Notes under the pieces: model-generated
What the model saw: only the letters and a program-made list of their open reading frames with translations
Told to the model about the DNA's origin: nothing
Database searches by the model: none
Program-made: the position numbers and the translations under genes
Source of the DNA: Bacteriovoracaceae bacterium UBA6144
GTDB lineage: Bacteria > Bdellovibrionota > Bacteriovoracia > Bacteriovoracales > Bacteriovoracaceae
Reading direction: 5' to 3'
NCBI GenBank assembly: GCA_002435705.1
Contig: DIVA01000059.1
Location: 1-64,000, forward strand
Length of the DNA: 64,000 bases
Part shown: one piece after another, positions 1-8,821 of the stretch
How the letters are laid out: each line of letters begins with the position of its first letter
How positions within the stretch are numbered: the stretch's first letter is position 1

Positions 1-108
1 CAAGAGATCTCATCTCACCTGTGGCTCAAAATCTACCAAGAGACCCAGTCCCTCGAAGAAAAAAAATATAAAGTATCACTTATCCCTCGTCATATTTTTC
101 ATGAATAA
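1..108 (+). CDS. C-terminal end of an unidentified protein (partial)
   Basis: Frame 1 is open from the window edge to a TAA at 106-108, giving the last 35 residues of a protein. The tail is charged (ETQSLEEKKYK) and ends RHIFHE. Its stop overlaps the miaA start, so the two are probably translationally coupled. mutL often precedes miaA in bacteria, but this tail is too short for me to recognise. Confidence 0.6.
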   Translation, partial: QEISSHLWLKIYQETQSLEEKKYKVSLIPRHIFHE

Positions 109-1027
109 ACTACTCATCATCTCGGGCCCGACGGCTACCGGAAAAACACTGGCGTCAATCCTAGTCGCAAAAAAATTTAACGGAGAAGTTGTTAACTTTG
201 ATTCTTTGAATTTCTACTCTCAACTTAACATCGGCACAGCGAAACCCACCCCCGAAGAGAGGTCTCAGGTTCCCCATCATCTCTTTGATATCGCTTCAAT
301 TTCTCAACCGCTCAATGCTGCGGACTTTGTAAAGCTTGCGATCCCTGTGATCAATTCCATTCATGGGCGTCAAAAACTTCCCATTCTCGTTGGGGGTTCG
401 GGGTTTTACCTACAAGCTCTTGTTGAAGGGATGTGGGACTCACCAACCACGCCTGCGGCAATCCAAGCAAGATCGGATAGTCTTTATCAAGAACAAGGTA
501 TCCTGCCCTTCGTTGAGATATTGCGAATAAATGATCCGATTTCTTTTGAGCGATTACATGTTAATGATCACTATCGTATTCGCCGTGCAACCGAACATTT
601 CTGGACGCATGGGACACCATTTTCAGATGCAAAAAATAATTTTCAAATGCAGCATAGACAAGACTGGAATCTCTATCATGCCTACCTTGATATTCCTAAA
701 GAGGACCATTGGAAAATTATCGAGAAGAGAAGTCAATCTATGATAGAACAGGGACTCATAGAGGAAGTGCATCAGCTTCTGGCTCAGGGCCATATCGGAA
801 CAGAAAAGCCACTGCAGTCGATTGGGTACAAAGAGACAATCGATTGGATTCAAGGATTGTACGGAAAAAATCAATCGGCTTACCTAGAAAGACTCTCTAT
901 CAACACAAGAAGGCTCGCGAAATCTCAAAGGACATGGTTTAAGAAAAAAGATAAGGTTCAGTATGATATCCGCCACGAGCAAGAAAAACTCATGGCGGAC
1001 ATAAGAAATTTTATGGATCAGGAGTAA
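101..1027 (+). CDS. miaA: tRNA dimethylallyltransferase MiaA
   Basis: Transfers a dimethylallyl group to N6 of A37 in tRNAs that read UNN codons, in the cytoplasm. The 308-residue length is usual for the family. Visible motifs are the P-loop GPTATGKT (9-16), the DSLNFYSQLNIGTAKP segment from residue 34, VGGSGFYL (97-104), SIGYKE, and the tRNA-binding TRRLAKSQRTWF (269-280). The stretch that is DSRQIYR in most homologues is DSLNFYS here, a slight divergence in the tRNA-contacting loop. The start overlaps the stop of the upstream gene. The 3' end overlaps the convergent peroxidase gene by 17 bp. Confidence 0.95.
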   Translation: MNKLLIISGPTATGKTLASILVAKKFNGEVVNFDSLNFYSQLNIGTAKPTPEERSQVPHHLFDIASISQPLNAADFVKLAIPVINSIHGRQKLPILVGGSGFYLQALVEGMWDSPTTPAAIQARSDSLYQEQGILPFVEILRINDPISFERLHVNDHYRIRRATEHFWTHGTPFSDAKNNFQMQHRQDWNLYHAYLDIPKEDHWKIIEKRSQSMIEQGLIEEVHQLLAQGHIGTEKPLQSIGYKETIDWIQGLYGKNQSAYLERLSINTRRLAKSQRTWFKKKDKVQYDIRHEQEKLMADIRNFMDQE

Positions 1028-2087
1028 GGGACTCGTTGGCCACCATTGGAAGTTTTGGTGCGACAATCGTAGGAACCTTACCTGTTAGTGCATTTAAGAA
1101 AGCCACGACATCACTCACTTGCTCAGTTTTAAGATCCATATCGAGTTGAGTTTTGGCCATGACTCGAACTGCTTCGTCTAGCGTTTTCACTTTACCATTA
1201 TGAAAGTAAGGAGCGGTTACAGCAACATTTCTCCAAGTAGGGACTCTCCAGAGATTTTTATCATCATCTTTTTTAGTGACTTCATAGCGACCCAGATCAC
1301 TCACGAGGTCATACTGCTTGTCATAGACCGAGCCTGGCACTTGAGGAAATGGTTGATAATTTCCTTCGCCCATAGCAAAGCCTTCTCCATTAAAGTTGGC
1401 GCCTCCATGACAAGAAGTACAACCAATCTGATGAACGAGAACCATTCCTCGCACCGCCGCAGGAGTCATGGCTTTTTTATTACCATTCTTATAGAGATCA
1501 AAAGGCGAGTCAGGGGTGATGAGCGTACGTTCAAAACTTGCTATGGCCCGAGCTAGATTGTCGATTGAGACGGGCTCCTTATCTTTGGGAAATGCTTTTT
1601 TAAACATATCCAAATAGCCAGGAATTTTCTTTACTCGCATCATAACGGCATCATGAGATTCCATGCCCATTTCAATCGGATTCGTCAAAGGCCCCTTTGC
1701 CTGGTCTTCAAGACTAGCTGCACGACCATCCCAGAATTGCACAGTATTAAAAGCTGAGTTCCAAACAGTAGGAGAACCACGTCCACCACGCTGACCTTTC
1801 ACGCCGACACCAACCGGACGACCGTCATCTCCACCGCCCATAACATTATGACAGGAGTTACAAGATATCGTGCCGTCTTTTGAAAGACGTGGATCAAAAT
1901 AGAGGGCTTTCCCTAACTCTATTTTGACTGGTGTTTGTGGATTATCCGCAGGTGTAGGGACTTTTTTTGGCAATGACTGAAGTGCACCTAAAGCTTCCTT
2001 TATTTCTTTATCTGACTGTGCCTGTGCTCCATTTGTAAAAGCAAAGGCTTGCAGAAAGACCAGACCGATAAGTACCAACCACCTCAC
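1011..2087 (-). CDS. Di-heme cytochrome c peroxidase (CcpA/MauG family)
   Basis: Periplasmic enzyme expected to reduce H2O2 with electrons from small cytochromes c. It has a signal peptide (1-24, cleavage after GAQA) and two heme c sites, CNSCH (76-80) and CTSCH (223-227). Family features around them include LGKALYFDPRLS, WNSAFN and QFWDGRA before the second heme, and a C-terminal VPTWRNVAVTAPYFHNG segment. The 358-residue length fits bacterial di-heme peroxidases. It is transcribed divergently from ppsR, with 92 bp of AT-rich DNA between. MauG-like substrate oxidation cannot be excluded, but the layout is that of classic CcpA. Confidence 0.92.
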   Translation of the reverse strand: MRWLVLIGLVFLQAFAFTNGAQAQSDKEIKEALGALQSLPKKVPTPADNPQTPVKIELGKALYFDPRLSKDGTISCNSCHNVMGGGDDGRPVGVGVKGQRGGRGSPTVWNSAFNTVQFWDGRAASLEDQAKGPLTNPIEMGMESHDAVMMRVKKIPGYLDMFKKAFPKDKEPVSIDNLARAIASFERTLITPDSPFDLYKNGNKKAMTPAAVRGMVLVHQIGCTSCHGGANFNGEGFAMGEGNYQPFPQVPGSVYDKQYDLVSDLGRYEVTKKDDDKNLWRVPTWRNVAVTAPYFHNGKVKTLDEAVRVMAKTQLDMDLKTEQVSDVVAFLNALTGKVPTIVAPKLPMVANESLTPDP

Positions 2088-2179
2088 ATCAACCTCCTGG
2101 TAGATTTTATGCCTAATATATTAATCTATTTTATGTTTTTTTTTGATAGAATATATTAACTAAATGATAGGAAAAAACT

Positions 2180-3061
2180 ATGGCGCTGCATGACAAGCTT
2201 AAAGTAATTGTGATCTCTGATGGAACCGGCGAAACTGCCACAGCTATCACTCGTGCAGCCATGACTCAATTTGCAGATAAAGATATTTTTTTTACTCGCT
2301 ACAAAAATGTCCGCTCTAAAGAACAGATCGATGGCATTTTTCAAGAAGCCGCCATTCATCATGATATGGTTGTCTACACAGTTGTTTCATTAGAATTACG
2401 CCAACACATCGCTGACCTGACACGCAAGGAACACGTCCGCGCCGTTGATCTCATGGGCCCCCTACTCACTTCTTTTTCTAATTTTTTCGAAGCAGAACCT
2501 AGTCACGTTCCGGGGCTTCTCCATGCCGTCAATGATGACTACTTTAATCGAGTAGCAGCGATCGAGTTTACTCTTAACCATGATGATGGAAGAAATATTG
2601 AAAGCCTTGAAGCAGCTGACGTTGTATTGGTTGGAATATCTCGTACTTCCAAAACGCCACTCTCCATCTACCTCTCTCTAGAAGGACTGAAGGTGGTTAA
2701 TGTCCCAATAGTTAAGGGCCTTCCTTTACCAGAGAAACTTTTTGAAGTGGATCAGAGGAAAATTTTCTGCCTCACCATTGACCCTGAGGCTTTACTACAA
2801 ATTCGTCGCAATCGTCTCTCGCGTCTTGGTGCTGAAAAATCAGGAGAATATGCCGACAAACAGAAAGTCATCGACGAGATCGACTGGGCCAATGGTCTAT
2901 ATGCTGAAAATAAGCGCTGGCCTGTTTTTAATGTAACAGGAAAAGCTCTTGAAGAAACTGCTGCTGAGATCATGAAGCTCTTAAATATGAGAAAAGTTAA
3001 TAGATTCAAACAAAGCAAAAGATTTCAATCTGAAGAAAAAGAAGAGAACTCGGAGAGCTGA
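2180..3061 (+). CDS. ppsR: PEP synthase regulatory kinase/pyrophosphorylase PpsR (DUF299)
   Basis: Bifunctional ADP-dependent kinase and Pi-dependent pyrophosphorylase. In this family it inactivates or reactivates pyruvate,water dikinase (PEP synthase), or pyruvate,phosphate dikinase, by threonine phosphorylation. The N-terminus has the ISDGTGETA signature (residues 12-20). The nucleotide-binding loop GISRTSKTPLSIYLS lies near residue 155, and LRxNRLSRLG follows at about 215. The 293 residues include a lysine/glutamate-rich tail longer than in E. coli PpsR. No ppsA or ppdK is present in the window. Together with the pyruvate kinase near 35 kb it suggests control at the PEP/pyruvate node. Confidence 0.9.
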   Translation: MALHDKLKVIVISDGTGETATAITRAAMTQFADKDIFFTRYKNVRSKEQIDGIFQEAAIHHDMVVYTVVSLELRQHIADLTRKEHVRAVDLMGPLLTSFSNFFEAEPSHVPGLLHAVNDDYFNRVAAIEFTLNHDDGRNIESLEAADVVLVGISRTSKTPLSIYLSLEGLKVVNVPIVKGLPLPEKLFEVDQRKIFCLTIDPEALLQIRRNRLSRLGAEKSGEYADKQKVIDEIDWANGLYAENKRWPVFNVTGKALEETAAEIMKLLNMRKVNRFKQSKRFQSEEKEENSES

Positions 3062-3074
3062 ATTAATTCAGATC

Positions 3075-5057
3075 TTATTCCAGAAAATGGACTTTGTTTT
3101 CCTCAATCGTAAGCTCGACATTCTTCTCTGTTCCTAGATCAGGATTAACAATAGTCACATTGTACTTACCTTCTGGAATAGAAATATTTTTGAAGGGCAT
3201 ACGCTGCTCTAGAACTCCATCCTCAAGTTTGATCTTCATGATAGAGCCGTTGCTATAATTAAGTGAAGATGACAAGAGTCCAACCTTCGCTCTTGGCAAT
3301 TCGGGAACGGCAAGAGTCATCATACGATTACTTTCACTCAAACTGATAAAGCGCACGAAGGATTTGTGCCCGGCTTTTTTGACTGCAACTTTAACTTTGG
3401 TATTAAGAGGTAAATTGATATTCGTTCCCATGATGTACTCTAATTTTTTACCATCCAGAAAAAGTTCCATCCCAAAATCAAAACCATTGATCTTCAATTG
3501 ACCTAGTTCCTCTTTCTTAATAACTTTTTTCTGATCAACGACCTTAGTCTCTACTGATGAAATGGTTCTATCTTGAACCTCTCCACCCATGAGGTACTTC
3601 ACATTAATTCCCGTGAGATCTTCAATAAATTCAGGCTGAAAGTAGGCAAGGCCCATCACGCTGGCTGCAATTAAAATAATGATTCTTAATCCACCACCAG
3701 AGGTAGACTCTGTTTCAATAACCATTTGCTTCTTTGATTTGATGCCTGTCTTGGAAGTAATGGATGTTTTAGAACTAATTGAGCGCTCTGGAGAGGCTAC
3801 TTTTTTATTGGCACCTGGGATCGATACGACCTTTTGACCTGTTAAGGTTTTTGGGCCCTGACTCACAGGCTGACGAACAACTTTACGAGTAGATGTCTTG
3901 TGGGGCAGAGCAAGTTCAATCGAAGCCGTTCCCTCTCCAGCCTCTACCACTGGCTCACCTAAATCAATTTCTATTCTTTCCTGACGTGTAGGCTCATCAT
4001 TTCTAGCCGATTGTGGTTGAGCTGCTGGAGCCGCAGTAGGAGCTTTTTCCGTCCGCGACATGTCGTCGATATAAGGCTGAACATCGATTTTACCATACTC
4101 AACAAATTTTGCCTTATCGCTTTTAATTTCATCTTTAAATAGCTGCTGAGCAAAATAACTAAGATCTGATGGGTTAAAATCAGGATACTTTGAGTAAAGG
4201 AATTTCACGAGAGCGCGATTCATTTTGTCTAGATTATCAAAACGATCAGCACGATCTTTCGAGAGAGATTTCATTACAATCTCATCAAGCTCTTTAGGAA
4301 CGTTTGGATTTATGCTAGATGGAGGCGCAATCTTACAGGCCTGAATCTGCTTAAGCACGGCAAGATCATTGGCTGCCGTAAACATCTTACGTGAGCAGAG
4401 CATCTCCCAAAGAGTGATACCCACCGCGAACTGGTCATAACGACAATCGAGCTCAAGCCCTTCGAGGTACTCAGGAGCAAGATAAGAAAGTTTTCCTTTA
4501 ATTGTTCCTGCTTGAGTGGCTTCTGAAGAGGCGTTTGATTTTGCAATACCGAAATCAATAACTTTCACAGAACCATCATATGTGAGCATGATGTTGTGAG
4601 GTGAAATATCACGGTGAATAATGTTAAGCGGTAGCCCCGTTAGTTTATCCGTGTAGGTATGAGCATAATGAAGACCCTGACAAACTTGCGATATAATAAA
4701 GACAGAGATTTCTACTGGAAAAACAAATTTTTTCTCTTTTAATCGATCGAGAAACTGCTTAAGGTTTGCCCCGTCGACATACTCCATTGCAGTATAGAGC
4801 TGATCATTCACCTTACCGTAGTCATAGGTCTGTGCAATGTTAGGGTGCTGAAGACCAAAAGTTACAGAAAGCTCATCTTGGAACATGCGCACGAAAGATG
4901 GATCGCGCGAGAACTGAGGTTGAACCATCTTAATAGCGAGAATTTTATTCGACTGCTCGCCAAGAAAGCGCGCACGACAAATTTTAGCCATCCCCCCATC
5001 AACTAAATGATCAAGGATCAGATACTTTCCAAATCTTTCGAATTTATTGTCAGACAT
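3075..5057 (-). CDS. Membrane-anchored serine/threonine protein kinase
   Basis: Hanks-type kinase with a complete N-terminal catalytic domain (about 8-285). It shows a glycine-loop equivalent DGGMAK, the catalytic lysine in LAIKM, HRDISPHN and DFG within VIDFGIAKS. The SPHN version of the catalytic loop is typical of myxobacterial/deltaproteobacterial kinases. A disordered Pro/Ala/Ser/Lys-rich linker follows (about 340-450), then one transmembrane helix (about 455-472) and a 188-residue C-terminal part with PEGA-like repeats (KINGFDFGMELFLDGKKL). The kinase is therefore cytoplasmic with an extracytoplasmic sensor or binding region. The substrate is unknown. It is monocistronic and converges on ppsR, leaving 13 bp. 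Confidence 0.9.
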   Translation of the reverse strand: MSDNKFERFGKYLILDHLVDGGMAKICRARFLGEQSNKILAIKMVQPQFSRDPSFVRMFQDELSVTFGLQHPNIAQTYDYGKVNDQLYTAMEYVDGANLKQFLDRLKEKKFVFPVEISVFIISQVCQGLHYAHTYTDKLTGLPLNIIHRDISPHNIMLTYDGSVKVIDFGIAKSNASSEATQAGTIKGKLSYLAPEYLEGLELDCRYDQFAVGITLWEMLCSRKMFTAANDLAVLKQIQACKIAPPSSINPNVPKELDEIVMKSLSKDRADRFDNLDKMNRALVKFLYSKYPDFNPSDLSYFAQQLFKDEIKSDKAKFVEYGKIDVQPYIDDMSRTEKAPTAAPAAQPQSARNDEPTRQERIEIDLGEPVVEAGEGTASIELALPHKTSTRKVVRQPVSQGPKTLTGQKVVSIPGANKKVASPERSISSKTSITSKTGIKSKKQMVIETESTSGGGLRIIILIAASVMGLAYFQPEFIEDLTGINVKYLMGGEVQDRTISSVETKVVDQKKVIKKEELGQLKINGFDFGMELFLDGKKLEYIMGTNINLPLNTKVKVAVKKAGHKSFVRFISLSESNRMMTLAVPELPRAKVGLLSSSLNYSNGSIMKIKLEDGVLEQRMPFKNISIPEGKYNVTIVNPDLGTEKNVELTIEENKVHFLE

Positions 5058-5123
5058 ATTCAGACCTCAGAGACTCTTCGGTAATCTGACTGATTTCTTT
5101 AGCTTTATAATGTAAAATTAAGC

Positions 5124-5660
5124 CTAAAAATTGAGAATAAGCTCCATAAATGATGGAAAACTCACGGAAAGATGGCCCGGGCCACCTACTTTAGCCATTT
5201 GCCGTTTACAGTACCCTAGGACCTTATAATTCTGAAGGTTCCAGTCTTGGAAGGTCGGATGAGTTCGCACTGACTGAGCAAAACTGTTTACAACTATATC
5301 ATCGTAACCATTCTCTCTCATCTGCTCTCGAAACATAACATGAGAAATTTTAGTCGCATCGGCACTGTAATTTACTGTAACGAGAAGATGTTCGCATTTT
5401 TGAAAAAATTGCTGCTCTGAGGGCGAGAACCAACGCGAGAAAGGAGAATCTTTCTCAGCCTTATAAACCAGAGCATCATAATAGAGCGTCATACCATGAT
5501 ACCAACTGGCACGCTTAAAAATCATGGCGTCGTCCCACTGCTCTTTATCCTTTACGCCACCAGGGAAGCGGACAGATCCAGTCGTTGTTTTATTAAAAGA
5601 GCGATAGGCAGCACAGGAAGCAAATAAGAACACAAAACTTATAAGAATAATTTTTTTCAT
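5124..5660 (-). CDS. Hypothetical lipoprotein
   Basis: A 178-residue protein starting MKKIILISFVFLFASC, a lipoprotein signal peptide with lipobox FASC at residues 13-16. I chose the ATG at 5660 because the signal peptide begins there and because it overlaps the stop of the upstream hydrolase (ATGA). An in-frame upstream extension exists but would put 11 polar residues before the signal. The mature part is rich in aromatic residues and has no family I recognise. It is probably co-expressed with the hydrolase and the PilZ gene upstream. Confidence 0.75.
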   Translation of the reverse strand: MKKIILISFVFLFASCAAYRSFNKTTTGSVRFPGGVKDKEQWDDAMIFKRASWYHGMTLYYDALVYKAEKDSPFSRWFSPSEQQFFQKCEHLLVTVNYSADATKISHVMFREQMRENGYDDIVVNSFAQSVRTHPTFQDWNLQNYKVLGYCKRQMAKVGGPGHLSVSFPSFMELILNF

Positions 5661-6559
5661 AGTTGCTCCAGCCAAGTGAGTATATCCTGCCAAACAGAAT
5701 TCTTCTGGGTTTCGTGTAGTAGCTCGTGCTTGGTATGATTATACTCTATTAATTTAACTTTCTGCTTATCAATTCCTCGGGCAAAGAGCGAGGTTGCTTC
5801 CCTATCGACCACCTGATCTGAGTCAGAAAGTAGAAACAAGACCGAATGATTCAAGAAATAAGACAAAGAACGGATTTCTTGTGAAGCAAACCAAATTTCC
5901 CGCGCCAGCTGAGCGGTAATAAATCGAGGAATAAGTGGATCCGTTTCAAAACTATTAGCAGCAAGAGATGAGTAGGCCAGATCCCCCCCTTTGTGAATTC
6001 TTGGGAGCCTAAAAGTGGGGAGATAATCGGCTAAACCGTTCATTAAATCTTCAAGCTTCGGAACATCCACGATTTGATGGGGCCTAATACAAGGGTTACT
6101 TAAGATAATCCCCTTCACGTGCGTTGGCACTCGATGCTGAAACATGAGTAAGGCTTGCAGGATAATGAGACCGCCCATGGAGTGCCCCATGAGATGGGTG
6201 GGTTTATCAACACTATTCATAACATCTAAAAAACTTAGAGTATCATCCACAAAATGCGTAAACTTATCAACATGCCCTCGCGGTCCTGAAGCGAGACCGT
6301 GCCCCACCATATCGAGAGCAAAGACCTCTATTCTTCCTTTGGTCTTCTCAATGATCCACTCAAACATATCGGCATGGCGACTTCCGTGGGAAACAGCGCC
6401 ATGAATGAATACTAAACGCTCTTTTGATTCGATGCCCTTGGCCTTGAAAGACAACACCGCAAAGCGCGAGTCCTTCTGAGTTGAAGGCATATGATAAACA
6501 TTCTTCTCAACCTCTACGTGTTTAGAAGCTTTGTTTGCTTTAGCGGGTTGTGTCCACAT
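5657..6559 (-). CDS. Alpha/beta hydrolase (monoacylglycerol lipase-like)
   Basis: A 300-residue serine hydrolase of the lysophospholipase/monoacylglycerol lipase type. FIHGAVSHG (51-59) provides the oxyanion hole, GHSMGG places the nucleophile at Ser127, the acid is probably in SDSDQVVD (about 245), and the histidine is in NHTKHELLHE (about 278). No signal peptide is visible, so it is probably cytoplasmic. The start lies 20 bp inside the upstream PilZ gene and the stop overlaps the downstream lipoprotein start, so the three genes form an operon. The substrate cannot be read from the sequence. Confidence 0.85.
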   Translation of the reverse strand: MWTQPAKANKASKHVEVEKNVYHMPSTQKDSRFAVLSFKAKGIESKERLVFIHGAVSHGSRHADMFEWIIEKTKGRIEVFALDMVGHGLASGPRGHVDKFTHFVDDTLSFLDVMNSVDKPTHLMGHSMGGLIILQALLMFQHRVPTHVKGIILSNPCIRPHQIVDVPKLEDLMNGLADYLPTFRLPRIHKGGDLAYSSLAANSFETDPLIPRFITAQLAREIWFASQEIRSLSYFLNHSVLFLLSDSDQVVDREATSLFARGIDKQKVKLIEYNHTKHELLHETQKNSVWQDILTWLEQL

Positions 6560-7322
6560 CTCTTATATACTTTTCGATAGCGGTCAACGCATCTGATTGG
6601 AGTGATTCAAAACGAAATGAAAAGCCAAGCTTTCCATCGAGGAGTCTCACGACAGTTCCGGCAGCAGTGAAATGATACTCGCTATTATCTGGATGCACGT
6701 TGATCGAAATGCGATCTCCTGCTTTTCCAGGGAATTCTCGAGTGAGAACCTGCATTCCACCGACTGAGATATCACGACAAACGCCCTCAAAAACCTGAGA
6801 GTTATTTTGTACAAAAAGTCGCGCCAACATTGGTTTTCGAATTGTTTTTCTTCTTTCCTGTTCCTCAATCTTTGGTGGAAGTTCTTCAAACACTTGCTCA
6901 AAGTCACTCACATCGGCGAGGAACATCCATTCGGCCATCTTCGAGTGAATAAAAAATTGGGTACGACCATTGATTCTATTTTCGTGGAATAGTTTTTTAA
7001 TCACATTGACGGAGTAAGGCCCGTATTCAGCAGGAGATCCTCCACGATCAACACCAATACGAACATAGACACAGCGCTCGTCAGAGTTGAGTTGAGAGAG
7101 TGCTAATTTAGCATTCATAGGATGCATGGGTGGGGCAAAAACAGGCTCGCTACTTAAGGCGAGTTCTGAGACGTCTTTAATTTTTTTCCAGTTATCAAAG
7201 CCCTTCTTCCACACGAAGTCTTCCATGGTGAGTTGACCTGAGCCCATGAGTTGAGTGACAACGGGTGTATCCACAGGCCCCAGACGTTGCCCTTTTGAAA
7301 CGTAATACCAGCTCTCAGCCAT
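6540..7322 (-). CDS. GYF_2-PilZ domain protein (probable c-di-GMP receptor)
   Basis: A 260-residue cytoplasmic protein. Residues 5-52 form a GYF_2-type domain (WYYVSKGQRLGPVDTP...MEDFVWKKGFDNWKKI), which binds peptide ligands in other proteins. The C-terminal 110 residues form a PilZ domain with the c-di-GMP motifs RRKTIRKP (RxxxR-like) and DISVGG (D/NxSxxG). The middle repeats a GYF-like tyrosine pattern (YVRIGVDRGG...YGPYSV). It is the first gene of the PilZ-hydrolase-lipoprotein operon. Its role is probably to pass c-di-GMP levels to a partner protein; the partner is unknown. Confidence 0.88.
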   Translation of the reverse strand: MAESWYYVSKGQRLGPVDTPVVTQLMGSGQLTMEDFVWKKGFDNWKKIKDVSELALSSEPVFAPPMHPMNAKLALSQLNSDERCVYVRIGVDRGGSPAEYGPYSVNVIKKLFHENRINGRTQFFIHSKMAEWMFLADVSDFEQVFEELPPKIEEQERRKTIRKPMLARLFVQNNSQVFEGVCRDISVGGMQVLTREFPGKAGDRISINVHPDNSEYHFTAAGTVVRLLDGKLGFSFRFESLQSDALTAIEKYIRDVDTTR

Positions 7323-7469
7323 AAATCCTCCAACTCATTGAAACCTATAACTCATTATATTCTAACCCATGAAAACTTATGAGAATTCTGCGGCAATCTT
7401 TTCCTCACTTAAGTTTAGGTCCTAATATCCGATCAGTAACAGTGGATATCTATGAATAAGGATCGATTT

Positions 7470-8813
7470 ATGAAAACACTTATCCTGGCCTTGGCCCTTC
7501 TTTTAGTGGGTGCCTGTACCAAAGAAGAATTTGTGGGATCTCCTCGCAGTGAAAGCTTTGTTGCCAACCCGATTGAGGTCTTTCAAAATCTCACCTGTGC
7601 CAACTCCTCCACCGTGAAACCACCGGTAGATATTCTCTACGTCGTGGATAACTCCATGTCCTCTACCTACATTGGTCCGATCGTAAAAGAGCAGATTCGT
7701 CAGACAGTACAAAACATCTCTCAAGAGTTTGATTACCGTGTGGTTGTGGCCCCTCTTTTTTCTAATGGAACTGATAACTATTTGCCAGTCATCACCAACA
7801 ACGCCAATGGAATTACTCATCTTAATATTGTAAATCTAGAGTATTCAAACTTCTTTACAGCTCCTTCTGGTTCAAATGCTGAAAAAGGATTTGAGCGTGC
7901 ACGCACACTTATATCTAACAATCGTGCTAATGGAATGTTTAGAAATGGAGCCCACACTCTCATCGTAATGGCTTCAAACGGCGATGATACAGATTCACTC
8001 TACTGCTTCAATGGTCAGTGCTTCCCTGATACAAACCAAAACATGCAGCAGCAGGTTGATGCCTTTAATAGTATCAAGACAAGTTTGAGTGCTCAGCAGC
8101 TGCGCTTCTTTTCTCTTGTTCCCTTCTCTGGTTGTCAGAGCGGTTGGGTCCGAGGGGATCGCTATATCGAGATGTCTAAACGTCTCTCGAGTTCTGGTGC
8201 TAACGGTGCTGATGCCTACGACCTCTGCTCCTCAAACTACAATCTCTATGCTGGAGTGAACCAGTCCATCCGTCAGCAGATCGTTCCTCATGTTTATAAC
8301 CGCTGGTTAGTGACCACTAACAATATTCCCGTTGAACTCATGTCTGTGCACCGCCTGAACTCAAGTGGCCAGGCCACTGAACTCACATCATCTCAGTACA
8401 GTTTTAGCGATACCTTCACGACTCAAAATACGAGAATTCAGCCTACTATTGGTGAACCTCAAACTGGTAAGTTTATTACCCTACAGCCTTCAGCCTATCT
8501 TACTTACCCAGACTGTTTGGTGGTTAAAACGAGAACTCCTACCGAATACTATGGTTTTGCTGTCGTTCCAACAGCACCAAGACCAGAAACACTTGTTGTG
8601 CGCGTTCGTGGTAGTAACGTAAGCCAGAGCACCAGCAATGGTTGGGAGTACTTGGGTTATAGAGAAAATCAAAACATCAAAGTGAATGCCAACGGGACCA
8701 CAAACAACACCAATCCTCTTAATCGCACAGGGTATTTCATTAAGCTTAATGGATCAGCGATTTATAGTTCCGGTGAAACGATTGAGGTCTTCTATACGCC
8801 GGCTCCGATCTAG
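7470..8813 (+). CDS. VWA-like secreted lipoprotein
   Basis: Starts MKTLILALALLLVGAC, a lipoprotein signal with lipobox VGAC. I prefer the ATG at 7470 over the one at 7452 because AAGGA lies 7 nt upstream and the signal peptide begins there. After the leader, VDILYVVDNSMSS carries a MIDAS-type DxSxS motif, so the N-terminal half is a von Willebrand factor A-like domain. The C-terminal half is a Ser/Thr/Asn-rich beta-type region with PSAYLTYPDC and repeated short strands. It is likely a surface or periplasmic lipoprotein that binds a divalent metal and a partner. The 3' end meets the convergent cNMP gene. Confidence 0.75.
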   Translation: MKTLILALALLLVGACTKEEFVGSPRSESFVANPIEVFQNLTCANSSTVKPPVDILYVVDNSMSSTYIGPIVKEQIRQTVQNISQEFDYRVVVAPLFSNGTDNYLPVITNNANGITHLNIVNLEYSNFFTAPSGSNAEKGFERARTLISNNRANGMFRNGAHTLIVMASNGDDTDSLYCFNGQCFPDTNQNMQQQVDAFNSIKTSLSAQQLRFFSLVPFSGCQSGWVRGDRYIEMSKRLSSSGANGADAYDLCSSNYNLYAGVNQSIRQQIVPHVYNRWLVTTNNIPVELMSVHRLNSSGQATELTSSQYSFSDTFTTQNTRIQPTIGEPQTGKFITLQPSAYLTYPDCLVVKTRTPTEYYGFAVVPTAPRPETLVVRVRGSNVSQSTSNGWEYLGYRENQNIKVNANGTTNNTNPLNRTGYFIKLNGSAIYSSGETIEVFYTPAPI

Positions 8814-8821
8814 TAGCCGGC
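8798..8821. terminator. GCCGGC inverted repeat between convergent genes
   Basis: Two GCCGGC arms at 8798-8803 and 8816-8821 flank the overlapping stop codons of the converging VWA lipoprotein and cNMP genes. There is no U-run, so this is a possible bidirectional transcription block only. Confidence 0.3.
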
